NCBI RefSeq assembly: GCF_013407855.1
Contig: NZ_JACBZH010000001.1
Span: forward strand, 4,898,001-4,962,000
Direction of reading: 5' to 3'
Length of the DNA stretch: 64,000 nucleotides
Origin: Actinopolymorpha rutila
Lineage (GTDB): Bacteria > Actinomycetota > Actinomycetes > Propionibacteriales > Actinopolymorphaceae
A program made the position numbers and the translations under genes. This document shows positions 1 to 8,474 of this stretch, in pieces. Positions within the stretch are counted from its first letter, which is position 1. Every line of letters starts with the position of its first letter. Under the pieces are notes generated by a model, which saw only the letters and a program-made list of their open reading frames with translations, searched no databases and had not been told where the DNA came from.

Positions 1-3000
1 ACAGCCACGGCACGTCGGTCGCCTGCGGCACTCCGGTCTCGACCAGGAACGCCTTGTTCGACGCCTGCGAGGTGACCCACAGGTTTCCGGAGAAGTCGAG
101 TTCGGCGCCGGCGCCGGCGAAGCCGTCACCGTCGGGGAACCCGAGGGTGGTGATGACTCCGCAGTCGTCCGGGTCGACTTCGAGGATGTCGTCGGTGGGC
201 GAGTTCGTGGTCACCCACAACACCCCGGCCGTGGAGTTCCACGCCAGCCCGGCCATCGACGCTCCGGCCAGCGAGCACTGACCGAGCACCTCGCCCGGGT
301 TGGACGAGGACGCGCCGGCGACGTGGTAGAGGACGTCCTCGTTCCAGCCACCGACATAGAAACTGTCGTCGTCGGCCCGGTAGGCCAACCCACGCTGGGA
401 GATGGCGCTCCACGGCGAGCCGGTGAGCGAGTAGTCCACCGCACCCGAGGCCGGGTCCCAGCAGGAGATTCCGTTGTCGCCACCGACGTTGACCTGGCAC
501 ATCCGGCCCCGCCGGAAGTCGTAGGCCATGTCGCCGTTCCACTCGCCGGCCCAGTCCGCGGTCAGCGTCTGGACAGGCTCACCCGCGGCGGTGAACTCGT
601 TGTTGGTCCTGTTCGGGGGGTCGGAGACCCAGACGTCACCGTCGTAGCCCACGCCCCAGGCGACCTCGGCACCTTCGACCGGCCAGGACGCGAGCACGCC
701 ACCGGCGGCGCTGGGCCGGGCGCGTTCCCGCTCGGTCCTGGTGTAGCGGCCGACCGCGGTCCTCGCGTTGGCGTCCTTGGCCTTCGCGCTCACCTTGGTC
801 CTGGCCTCGGCGACCTTCGCCGCCTTCGCGGCCGTACGCCGGCCGCCACTCTCCAGCGCCTGCCACGTCAGCGGAGCCGAACCGGTGTTCGAGATGGTGA
901 AGGTGGCCTGCTGCTTGACACCCTGGGGCAGGACCCATGACAGGTCGGGCGAGTCGACCTCGGCCCGGGCCGTCCTCAGGACGAAGTCCTTCCTGACGGT
1001 CTGGCCCTCGGCGACCGACACCTGGGCTGTCTGCGAGACGTAGTTGGTCGCACTCACCTTCAGGGTGTAGGCACCCACCCAGACCTGGCCGAAGTAGATC
1101 CCGTCGGCGTCGGTCCTCAGCTGCCGTACGACGGTGTCGCCGTCCAGGACGTCGACGGTCGCGTTCGCGACCGGGTTGCCGTCGTCCTTGTCGGTCACCC
1201 TGCCGGTGACGAACCCGTTCGGCGGCAGGGTGAACCGCACGGACTGGCCGTCCGCCAGCACCGGTGAGTTGTAGCTGTACTGCAGGGCGTCGGTGCCGTC
1301 GGCGTTCTCGATGCCGGTCGTCGCCGACGCACCCCGCTCCAGCGGGTCGTTCTCGTCGAGATTGCGCCAGTTCAGAACGATGTCGCCGTTCTCGTGCAGG
1401 ACGATCTCGGCGTCCACCCGGGCCCCGGACTCACTGGCCAGGATCAACGCGTTGCGCCACTCGACGACGAACGTACGGTTCGGCGCCGAACCCGAGGTGC
1501 CCGTGTAGAGACCCGACTCCTCGTCCAGCACCAGGTCGTCCCAGAACGGGTAGATCGCCGCGTTCGGCTCGGCCCGGTTGGGGATCTGCGTGTTCCCGAA
1601 TTCGGCGCTCGGCGAGGTGAAGGTCAGGTGGCCGTTCGTCGAGGCGTACGCCTCGTTGTAGCCCGCTCCGTAGAGCACGCCGCGGAACGGCAGGTCGATC
1701 GGGACGGCGGCGTCGTCGTCGACCAGTCCGACGTTGGTGTCGCCCTCGATGTAGTCCGCGGACTCGACCACGCACCGGTAGCCGTAGTCGTCGGCCCGGT
1801 CGGCCAACCGGAAGTCGACCACCTTGTCGCCGTCGACCGTGACGTCCTTCGACTCCTCGGCCATACAGCCCGAACCGGCGACCGTGACGGTGTAGCTGCC
1901 CTCCGGCACCGCGTCGAAGGCGTAGTGCCCCTGCTCGTCGGTGGTGGCCGGCGGCATCGGCGTGCCCTCCGCCGTGACGTCGACCCCCGCGACCGGCTGG
2001 CCACGCGCGTCCGTCACCGTGCCGCTGAGCGAGTGCGACGGCGCGGCGGTGAGGGCGAAGTCCTGCGTGGTCGTGTCGTCCTTGCTGACCGTCACCTGCT
2101 CGGTCTGGTCGACGTAGCCGAACGCGTGCACCGAGACCGTGTAGCCACCGACCGACAGAGTGAGCCGGTAGGTGCCGTCCTCACCGGTGGTGGTCGTCCG
2201 CGACAGCGGTCCCTCCACCGACACGGTGGCGCCGGCGATCGGCGCACCGCCGTCGGCGGCGGTGACGGTGCCGGTGAGCACACCGGTGTCGCCGCGCGGC
2301 GCGGCGTCGACCGCGGCTAGGGCGTCCACCCTGCCCTCGCCCCAGACGTTGTTGTTGTCGGCCGTACCACCGCAGGTCTGGTCGTCGACGTCGACCGCGG
2401 TCTCGTTCAGCAGCGCGCGGGTGGCCTCGACGTCACCGGCGAGTGCCGGTGCGGCCGACCAGAGCAGGGCGACGGTGCCGGACACGTGCGGTGCCGCCAT
2501 CGACGTACCGCTGTAGTAGTCGTAGCCGTTGCCGGGGACCGACGACCGGACGTTCTCACCCGGCGCGGACACGTTGGGGCGGATCTCGCCGTTCGCGCCC
2601 GGGCCGCGGCTGGAGAAGTCGGCGATCTGCCCGGCCTGGTTGAAGGCACCGACCCCGAAGGCGTACGGCGAGTCCGCCGGCGAGCCGGTGGTGTCGCAGC
2701 CGGGTCCGTCGTTCCCGTTGGAGAACACCGCGAACTGGCCGCCCGCGGTCCACGCCTGGACGATCTCGTCGAACCACGGGTCCACGTCGGATCCGTTCGA
2801 CCCGCCCCAGGAGTTGTTCACCACGTTGGGGCGCAGGTCCGGACGCGGGTTCTGGCCGTTCAGGTCGGTGGGCGCGAGCGTCCACTGGCCGGCGGCGAGC
2901 AACGAGGTGTCGGTGCAGGAGTCGCTCTCGCACCCCTTGGCGGCGATCCAGTTCGCACCCGGCGCGACGCCGACCTGGTTGCCGGTGCCGTCGTCGCCGA

Positions 3001-3844
3001 CCATCGTGCCCATCGTGTGGGTGCCGTGACCGACGTTGTCGCACGGCTCGGTCGACGGGGTACCACACACGTTGGCCGGGTCGAACCAGTTGTAGTTGTG
3101 GTCGAAGGTGCCGTCTCCCCGGTTGCCGCGGTACTTCCCGACCAGCGCCGGGTGGTCGTACTGCACACCGGTGTCGACGTTGGCGACCGTGATGCCCTCA
3201 CCACGTACGCCGTAGTCGCTCCACACCTGGTCGGCCCTGATCGCCGCGATGCCCCACTCGACCGCGTCGACCTTCTTCCTCGCGGTCGCCTTCTGCGCGG
3301 GCGGAAGCTTCCAGGTCCGGAGCTCGGTGATCTGCTGTACGCCGGGCAGGGCGGCGAGGGCACGGGTCAGGCTCGGCGTCGCACCGCGCACCAGAATCCG
3401 GTTGGCGCCCCAGTAGGCCGTGTACTCGACCCGCTTGGCCTTCAGCGTGGTCTTCGCCCGCGCCTGGCTCCTCGTCGCGGTGGCCTTCAGCGCCTTGACG
3501 ACCGCGGCGCCACGAGCGTCCCAGTCCTTGACCTTGGCGGCTTTCTTGAGGTCCGCCCGCTGGGAGAAGACCAGCCACACATCGGCCGCGCCCTTGGCCG
3601 CCAGCTTGCTCTGGACCGCCTTGCTGATCGGCGCGGGCTTCGTCGCCTTCGTCGTGGGTGACTGTCCGGCCACCGCGGCCGCCGGCGCCAACAGGCCGGC
3701 CAGTACGGCGAGCACGGCGCCGGTGGCGAGCACCAGCGACCGTCGGGCCGCGGAGGAGCGACGGCCCGACGGCCGACCCGCCGGGCGCTTCACCGGGCGG
3801 CTCACCGGGTGCGGCGAGCCTGCTCGATCCCTACGTCTGAACAC
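1..3844 (-). CDS. Secreted S8 (subtilisin-like) serine protease, multidomain; 3' end beyond window
   Basis: Subtilisin-family endopeptidase predicted to act outside the cell. The GTG start has GGAGG five bases upstream. Residues 1-59 form an Arg-rich export signal with a hydrophobic core at about 37-56 and an AVAG cleavage region. Residues about 75-195 may be an I9-type propeptide. The catalytic domain (about 215-470) carries D224 in VDTG, H273 in GHGTH and S448 in GTSMAAPHVSG. Carboxypeptidase-regulatory-like beta repeats follow at about 520-595, 603-680 and 877-950, with a beta-rich STNGHLTF region between the second and third. A stretch beyond about residue 1060 resembles a beta-propeller and runs off the left edge. 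The catalytic motifs and the last visible codons were checked and share one frame. The substrate is unknown. The family call is secure; domains after residue 500 are assigned by appearance only. Confidence 0.93.
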   Translation of the reverse strand, partial: MFRRRDRAGSPHPVSRPVKRPAGRPSGRRSSAARRSLVLATGAVLAVLAGLLAPAAAVAGQSPTTKATKPAPISKAVQSKLAAKGAADVWLVFSQRADLKKAAKVKDWDARGAAVVKALKATATRSQARAKTTLKAKRVEYTAYWGANRILVRGATPSLTRALAALPGVQQITELRTWKLPPAQKATARKKVDAVEWGIAAIRADQVWSDYGVRGEGITVANVDTGVQYDHPALVGKYRGNRGDGTFDHNYNWFDPANVCGTPSTEPCDNVGHGTHTMGTMVGDDGTGNQVGVAPGANWIAAKGCESDSCTDTSLLAAGQWTLAPTDLNGQNPRPDLRPNVVNNSWGGSNGSDVDPWFDEIVQAWTAGGQFAVFSNGNDGPGCDTTGSPADSPYAFGVGAFNQAGQIADFSSRGPGANGEIRPNVSAPGENVRSSVPGNGYDYYSGTSMAAPHVSGTVALLWSAAPALAGDVEATRALLNETAVDVDDQTCGGTADNNNVWGEGRVDALAAVDAAPRGDTGVLTGTVTAADGGAPIAGATVSVEGPLSRTTTTGEDGTYRLTLSVGGYTVSVHAFGYVDQTEQVTVSKDDTTTQDFALTAAPSHSLSGTVTDARGQPVAGVDVTAEGTPMPPATTDEQGHYAFDAVPEGSYTVTVAGSGCMAEESKDVTVDGDKVVDFRLADRADDYGYRCVVESADYIEGDTNVGLVDDDAAVPIDLPFRGVLYGAGYNEAYASTNGHLTFTSPSAEFGNTQIPNRAEPNAAIYPFWDDLVLDEESGLYTGTSGSAPNRTFVVEWRNALILASESGARVDAEIVLHENGDIVLNWRNLDENDPLERGASATTGIENADGTDALQYSYNSPVLADGQSVRFTLPPNGFVTGRVTDKDDGNPVANATVDVLDGDTVVRQLRTDADGIYFGQVWVGAYTLKVSATNYVSQTAQVSVAEGQTVRKDFVLRTARAEVDSPDLSWVLPQGVKQQATFTISNTGSAPLTWQALESGGRRTAAKAAKVAEARTKVSAKAKDANARTAVGRYTRTERERARPSAAGGVLASWPVEGAEVAWGVGYDGDVWVSDPPNRTNNEFTAAGEPVQTLTADWAGEWNGDMAYDFRRGRMCQVNVGGDNGISCWDPASGAVDYSLTGSPWSAISQRGLAYRADDDSFYVGGWNEDVLYHVAGASSSNPGEVLGQCSLAGASMAGLAWNSTAGVLWVTTNSPTDDILEVDPDDCGVITTLGFPDGDGFAGAGAELDFSGNLWVTSQASNKAFLVETGVPQATDVPWL

Positions 3845-4228
3845 GTACCCCTCCTTGTGGGGAGTCGGGAGCGTCCGCCGAAAGTGGTGACGGATCACGG
3901 AGGACACGGCGGACGGGTTGCCACCATCGGCACACACGTTCCTGCGCAGAGAACTCGGGAACGGGCGGGCGGGACAGGGCGCGGTCAGGGCGCTCGGGGG
4001 GCATTTTCGGGTCGCCGACCGGTTCCCGGCCGTTTCCGGGCAACGGCCCCCGGGATCACGTTCCGAACCCGCGACGACCGCGGGCCGCCGAAGTAACCGA
4101 CCGCGTTCCATCCCTTACGCAGACAAACAGGACCTGCCAGAATTTCTGCGAACGGGGGGCGTGACCTGAAGATTCGCAGGCTGCGCCTGCCCGGTCGGTG
4201 GCACCCGACACCCGGGGGGTGCAGCAAC
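3845..4228. other. Intergenic region between divergent protease and regulator genes
   Basis: This 384-base stretch separates the minus-strand protease from the plus-strand winged-helix gene and must hold both promoters. I see no convincing gene in it. A weak sigma-70-like pair for the plus strand is TTACGC (4115-4120) and CAGAAT (4138-4143) with 17 bases between. The match to consensus is poor, so this is only a candidate. Confidence 0.4.
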
Positions 4229-5077
4229 GTGCAGAACCTCTTTCTCGATGCCGCGGACCCGACCGATGACTCCACCGGCCTGATCGACGTGACCGGCGCT
4301 ACCGGCGCGAGCGACGCGGACGAAGGCGGGCACACCCCCGCACCAGCTGCTTCGGGCCACGCGGCAGCCGACCAGACGCCGACCGTTCCGGTGCAGGGCA
4401 TGGGCCTGGTCCTGTGCGTCGGCCTGGATCCCGACCAGTGGTCGTCGGTCATTCGCAGCGTGAACGGCGACATCGCGGTCCTGGTCGTCGCCAACACCGA
4501 GAGCGCGCTGCGGGTTCTCGTGCCGGGCGGCGTACTCCCCGAGCAGTCCCCGGGCCGGCGAGCACACCACGGCAACGGCCACGGCGACGACGGCCAGGAC
4601 GAACACAGCGGGTACGACGGACACGGCCTGGGCGAACACGGCGAACACTCGGCTCGGCGACCGCTCGCCCTCGGCGTCGCGCACGGCCGGAGGCCGCCGC
4701 CGGAGCCGGGCCGCGGACCGGGATCGAACACCCGGGCAGTGGTGGAGTTCGGCCCGCTTCGGCTGGACCACAACCGCCGCGAGGTGTTCTGGCACACCAG
4801 GCCGATCGAGCTGTCGGCCCGCCAGTTCGACCTGCTCGCCACCCTGGCCGGTGCCGGCAACCGCGTGTGGACGTTCGCCGAGCTCACCGAGGCGGTGTGG
4901 CGGCGCCCTTACGTCGGCGACGTCGACGCCGTCGCCTCCGCGGTGAAGCGGCTACGGCGGCGACTGCAGGACGTCACCCCGGAGCTGGCCGTCGCCTCGG
5001 TCCGGGGCGTGGGCTACCGGATCGCCCTGGTGCCGACCACGCTTCCGGTGCGGTCGGACGCGGTGCGGGCTTGGTAA
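4229..5077 (+). CDS. Orphan OmpR/PhoB-type winged-helix transcriptional regulator with His-rich linker
   Basis: DNA-binding protein of 282 residues. The C-terminal part (about 172-268) is a PhoB-type winged helix, recognised from LSARQFDLLATL, the helix ending in AVASAVKRLRRRL and the wing VRGVGYRI. Residues about 56-105 have the alternating hydrophobic pattern of a degenerate receiver but no recognisable phospho-acceptor Asp, so phosphorylation control is unlikely. Between them, residues 112-140 hold seven histidines among Gly, Asp and Glu, which suggests metal binding or flexibility (inference). The GTG start is preceded by a G-rich stretch. Ten bases separate its stop from the PIG-L gene, so the two are probably cotranscribed. 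No partner kinase is adjacent. Target genes are unknown. Confidence 0.8.
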   Translation: MQNLFLDAADPTDDSTGLIDVTGATGASDADEGGHTPAPAASGHAAADQTPTVPVQGMGLVLCVGLDPDQWSSVIRSVNGDIAVLVVANTESALRVLVPGGVLPEQSPGRRAHHGNGHGDDGQDEHSGYDGHGLGEHGEHSARRPLALGVAHGRRPPPEPGRGPGSNTRAVVEFGPLRLDHNRREVFWHTRPIELSARQFDLLATLAGAGNRVWTFAELTEAVWRRPYVGDVDAVASAVKRLRRRLQDVTPELAVASVRGVGYRIALVPTTLPVRSDAVRAW

Positions 5078-5087
5078 GTTCTCGCGG

Positions 5088-5814
5088 GTGACCCTCGTCC
5101 TCCCCGATTCCGAGATCAGCCGCGTTCTCGTCATCACCGCGCACCCCGACGACGTCGACTTCGGCGCGGCCGGCACGATCGCCCACTTCACCGCCGCCGG
5201 GCTGGAGGTCGTCTACTGCATCTGCACCGACGGCCAGGCCGGCGGGTTCGAGGACCACGTGCCGCGTTCGAAGATCCCGGAGATCCGCCGAGCCGAGCAG
5301 ACCGAGGCGGCACGATGCGTCGGTGTGCACGACGTACGTTTCCTGGGTCTGGTCGACGGTGAGCTCGAGGCGAACGCCGATCTCGTCCGCGCGCTCACCC
5401 GGGTCATCCGTGAGGTACGCCCGGACCGCGTACTCACCCAGAGCCCCGAACGCGACTGGTCGTTCATCGCCCGCAGCCACCCCGACCATCTGGCGGCCGG
5501 CGAGGCGGCGGTGCGCGCGGTCTATCCCGCGGCCCGCAACCCCCTACGCCTTCCCCGAACTCGCCGAGGAGGGCCTGGCGGCCTGGACGGTCCGGGAGCT
5601 GTGGCTGTCGGGACACCCGACCACCAACCACGTCGTCGACGTCACCGAGACGTTCGGCCAGAAGATGGCGGCGTTGTACGCCCACCAGAGCCAGCACCCC
5701 GAGCCGGACCAGCTCGAGCCGCGGCTGCGCGAGGGGTTCGGCCGGGTGGCCGCCACGGCGGGACTACCGCAGGGCCACCTCGCCGAGGGCTACTTCGTGG
5801 TGGAAACCGGCTGA
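5088..5814 (+). pseudogene. PIG-L family deacetylase, frameshifted by one base
   Basis: Zinc-dependent LmbE/PIG-L amidase that would remove an acetyl group from an N-acetylglucosamine-type substrate. The first frame from GTG 5088 gives the zinc motif AHPDD (about residue 20) and HPDH further on, through the VYPAARNP segment. The frame then breaks at a run of five C (5540-5544), where AACCCC-TAC would keep the reading. One frame over, the sequence continues as YAFPELAEEGL through a normal C-terminus ending at 5814. Rejoined, it gives about 241 residues, a usual family length. This is either a real one-base insertion, a sequencing error in the C run, or ribosomal slippage; the first two are more likely. 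It is not obviously MshB, and its substrate is unknown. Confidence 0.85.
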
Positions 5815-5822
5815 CCCGCGGG

Positions 5823-6170
5823 TCAGCGCCAGAAGACCGCGACCGCGACGTTGAGCAGCGTCAGCGCGGTGAGCCCGAAGAACAGCCCGGCGGCGATCGT
5901 GGGCTTCTTGCGGTTGACCCAGGCGAGCACGGTGATGACCAGGACCACGATCAGCTTCACGCCGATCTTCGGGTTGTTGACGTGGTCACCGAGGCCACCC
6001 TGGATGACTCCGACGAGGAGTACTCCGGTCACCAGCTGGGTCAGCGCCCCGTGCAGGATCGCGGGCAGGATCCGGCGTTCGGGGCCCTTCATCTGCACCA
6101 GCAGCCCGCCGAGCAGGCTCGCCAGTCCGACGAAGTGGAGGAACAGGAGCAGATGACGAAGGAACTCCAC
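5823..6170 (-). CDS. Small four-helix membrane protein of unknown function
   Basis: About 115 residues with four predicted membrane helices and short loops. It starts VEFLRHLLLFLHFVGLASLLGG and ends LNVAVAVFWR. I place the start at GTG 6170 because the open frame upstream is non-hydrophobic and would run into the response-regulator gene. The ribosome site is weak (GGGAAGG about 14 bases upstream). It converges with the PIG-L gene with only eight bases between. I do not recognise the family beyond a conserved actinobacterial-looking integral membrane protein. No catalytic or binding motif is visible. Confidence 0.7.
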   Translation of the reverse strand: MEFLRHLLLFLHFVGLASLLGGLLVQMKGPERRILPAILHGALTQLVTGVLLVGVIQGGLGDHVNNPKIGVKLIVVLVITVLAWVNRKKPTIAAGLFFGLTALTLLNVAVAVFWR

Positions 6171-6216
6171 GGTGACGGTGCCTGCCTTCCCTGCGCTGAC
6201 GGCGACGTGCCTGCGC

Positions 6217-6233
6217 GATACTACAGCAGGTAG
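6217..6233. promoter_or_regulatory. Inverted repeat TACTAC-N5-GTAGTA, operator candidate
   Basis: Perfect 6-bp arms lie upstream of the small membrane protein gene. Read on the minus strand, the second arm forms a TAGTAT hexamer that fits a -10 box, but I found no good -35. A repressor binding here would block that promoter. No regulator can be assigned. Confidence 0.35.
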
Positions 6234-6295
6234 TAATAGCGGCCCGTCACCGCACCGGGATCCCGCCCCGCCCTGATCTCCGGGACCCGCCCGGA

Positions 6296-6952
6296 TCACA
6301 CCAGGCGGCGGTCGGTGGCCCAGCGGGTCAGCTCGTAGCGGTTCGACAACTGCAGCTTGCGCAGGACCGAGGACACGTGGGTCTCCACGGTCTTCACCGA
6401 GATGAAGAGCTCCTTCGCCACTTCCTTGTACGCATAGCCGCGGGCGATCAGCCGGAGCACCTCACGCTCCCGCTGGGTCAGCCGGTCGAGTTCCTCGTCG
6501 ATGCTGCCGGGGTCGACGGCGCCGGCGAACGCGTCCAGCACGAAGCCCGCCAGCCGCGGCGAGAACACCGCGTCCCCGTCGGCGATCCGGCGTACCCCGT
6601 CGACGATCTCCTCACCGGTGATCGTCTTGGTGACGTACCCGCGCGCGCCCGCCCGGATCACCCCGATGACGTCCTCGGGGGCATCGGACACACTCAGCGC
6701 GAGGAAGCGCACCTCCGGGTCGGTGGCCAGCACCCGGCGGGCCACCTCGGCACCGCCGCCACCGGGCAGGTGCACGTCCAGCAGGACTACTTCGGGTTTG
6801 GTCTCGAGGATCACCTTGACCGCCTCGTCGACGTCGCCGGCCTCCCCCACGATGTCCACGGCGGCACCGATCTCGGTGCGTACGCCGGTCCGGAACATCG
6901 CGTGGTCGTCGACCAGGACGATGCGGCGCCTGCTGTCGGGGTTAGTGCTCAC
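6296..6952 (-). CDS. NarL/LuxR-family response regulator of the PspC-kinase system
   Basis: Two-component response regulator of 218 residues. The receiver domain (about 10-125) has the acidic pair D15/D16, phospho-acceptor D59 in LLDVHLPG and the conserved K of VTKTI. A LuxR-type helix-turn-helix (about 150-212) carries LTQREREVLRLIARGYAYKEVAKEL and VKTVETHV. I chose GTG 6952 over the in-frame GTG 6967 because GAGGAAG sits six bases before it and would lie inside the coding region otherwise. It starts 11 bases after the kinase stop, so kinase and regulator are one transcript. It probably controls the divergent PspC genes, by analogy with LiaSR-type systems; that link is inference. Confidence 0.93.
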   Translation of the reverse strand: MSTNPDSRRRIVLVDDHAMFRTGVRTEIGAAVDIVGEAGDVDEAVKVILETKPEVVLLDVHLPGGGGAEVARRVLATDPEVRFLALSVSDAPEDVIGVIRAGARGYVTKTITGEEIVDGVRRIADGDAVFSPRLAGFVLDAFAGAVDPGSIDEELDRLTQREREVLRLIARGYAYKEVAKELFISVKTVETHVSSVLRKLQLSNRYELTRWATDRRLV

Positions 6953-6963
6953 GGTTCTTCCTC

Positions 6964-8283
6964 TCACCGTCGACTCGGACCTGATCTGGTCTGGTCGGCT
7001 CGTGCTCTGGCGTCGCGGTCGTCCACGACGAGGCGTACCTCGGTCCCCTCGCCCGGGCCGCTGCGCACCTGCGCCCGGCCGCCGTGGCGTTCCATGCGTT
7101 CGTAGATGCTCCGGCGCACACCGAGGCGGTCCTCGCCCACGCGGTCGGGGTCGAAACCCACCCCGCGGTCCCGGACGTAGACCTCCACGCGGTCCTCCTC
7201 CACCTCGGCGTAGACGTCGATCCTAGGCGCGCCGGAGTGCTTGGCGGCGTTCACCATCGCCTCCCCCGCGGCGCGGACGACCGCGGTGAGCGCCGGGTCG
7301 AGGGGCGCGTCGCCGACCATCACGACCTCGACCGGGATGCCGTGCTTGTCCTCCACCTCCGCCGCGGCCCGCCGCAACTCGCTGCGCAGGGTGGCGTCGG
7401 CGTCCTCGTGGTCGCCGTACAGCCACTGGCGAAGGTCGCGTTCCTGGGCCCGCGCGAGCCGGACCACCGCCCGCTGGTCGTGCGCCTGCTTCTGGATCAG
7501 TGCGAGCGTCTGGAGCACCGAGTCGTGCAGGTGCGCGGCCATGTCGGCGCGTTCCTGGGAGCGGATCCGCTCCCCTCGTTCCTCGGACAGGTCGCCGACC
7601 AGGCGCCACATCCAGGGACCGGCGATGAGGACGAGGCCGATCGCCGCGCCGAGGAGGACCGGGAGCCCGGCGTTGACGGCGTTCGTCCCGACGGTGGAGG
7701 ACACACCCCACGTCAGCGCCACCACGACAAGGAGGAGACCCACCCCGGTACGCAGGACGGTGACCCAGCCGCCGGTCATGAACAGCGGCCACAGCCAGCG
7801 CAGCTTCGTCGGCGCCGAGGAGGTCCAGCGCACCCGCTGCGACTCGTCGGCCTGCCGCCACAGCAACGCCAGCCCGCCGCCCCCGACCAGCAGCGGCCAG
7901 AACACCTTCGTGGAGACCCCGCCCAGGTGCGGGAAGAGCGCGATCACGCCGATCGCCAGCACGGCGATCGACACCAGCTGCCCGGGATCCTGCACGCGGC
8001 GGCGCCGTGGCCCCTCGGTGCGCTTGCCCTGCCGGGTGGCCGCCTCGACCCCGGCCGGTTGCGCGGCCGTGCGTACGGCGGTGTCCTGGGGAAGGACCAC
8101 CCACAGCGCGGCGTACAGAAGGAGGCCGAAGCCACCCATCATGGCCAGCGCGATGAACCCCAGTCGCACGTGGATGGGCTGCAGCCCCAGATGGTCGGCC
8201 AGCCCACCGGCGACCCCGCCCATGACCTTTCCGTCGGTACGCCGCACACAGCGAGGGGGCGCGTCGTACGCGCCCGCCGCCAT
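6964..8283 (-). CDS. Sensor histidine kinase with N-terminal PspC domain
   Basis: Membrane kinase of 439 residues. A PspC domain occupies about 10-66 (LRRTDGKVMGG-like start, membrane helix near 42-64). Further membrane helices lie near 104-122, 127-142, 178-195 and 205-223. The HisKA_3 dimerisation region follows, with phospho-acceptor H253 in HLHDSVLQTL, then a HATPase_c domain with the N-box GEAMVNAAKHSG and G-box DRGVGFDP. It has no periplasmic sensor domain, so the signal is probably sensed in or at the membrane, as in LiaS/VraS-type kinases. It is transcribed with the response regulator downstream and diverges from the PspC/LiaF-like gene across 191 bases. The cognate signal is unknown. 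Confidence 0.92.
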   Translation of the reverse strand: MAAGAYDAPPRCVRRTDGKVMGGVAGGLADHLGLQPIHVRLGFIALAMMGGFGLLLYAALWVVLPQDTAVRTAAQPAGVEAATRQGKRTEGPRRRRVQDPGQLVSIAVLAIGVIALFPHLGGVSTKVFWPLLVGGGGLALLWRQADESQRVRWTSSAPTKLRWLWPLFMTGGWVTVLRTGVGLLLVVVALTWGVSSTVGTNAVNAGLPVLLGAAIGLVLIAGPWMWRLVGDLSEERGERIRSQERADMAAHLHDSVLQTLALIQKQAHDQRAVVRLARAQERDLRQWLYGDHEDADATLRSELRRAAAEVEDKHGIPVEVVMVGDAPLDPALTAVVRAAGEAMVNAAKHSGAPRIDVYAEVEEDRVEVYVRDRGVGFDPDRVGEDRLGVRRSIYERMERHGGRAQVRSGPGEGTEVRLVVDDRDARARADQTRSGPSRR

Positions 8284-8474
8284 GGGGGTACCGAGGGTTC
8301 CGGCACTCGGGTCGGTGAAGATGGGGTCCTCCTCGGGCAGTCGTCTCCCCGATGGTCACACGGGAGGGACCCGCGGAGCCACCGGGACGCCCCCTGTCGG
8401 CTCCGGAGACCCGAAGGGACAAGCCCAGGGACATCCCGGATGCGGCTGCGACGGTCACGGCGAAGGATCTAAGG

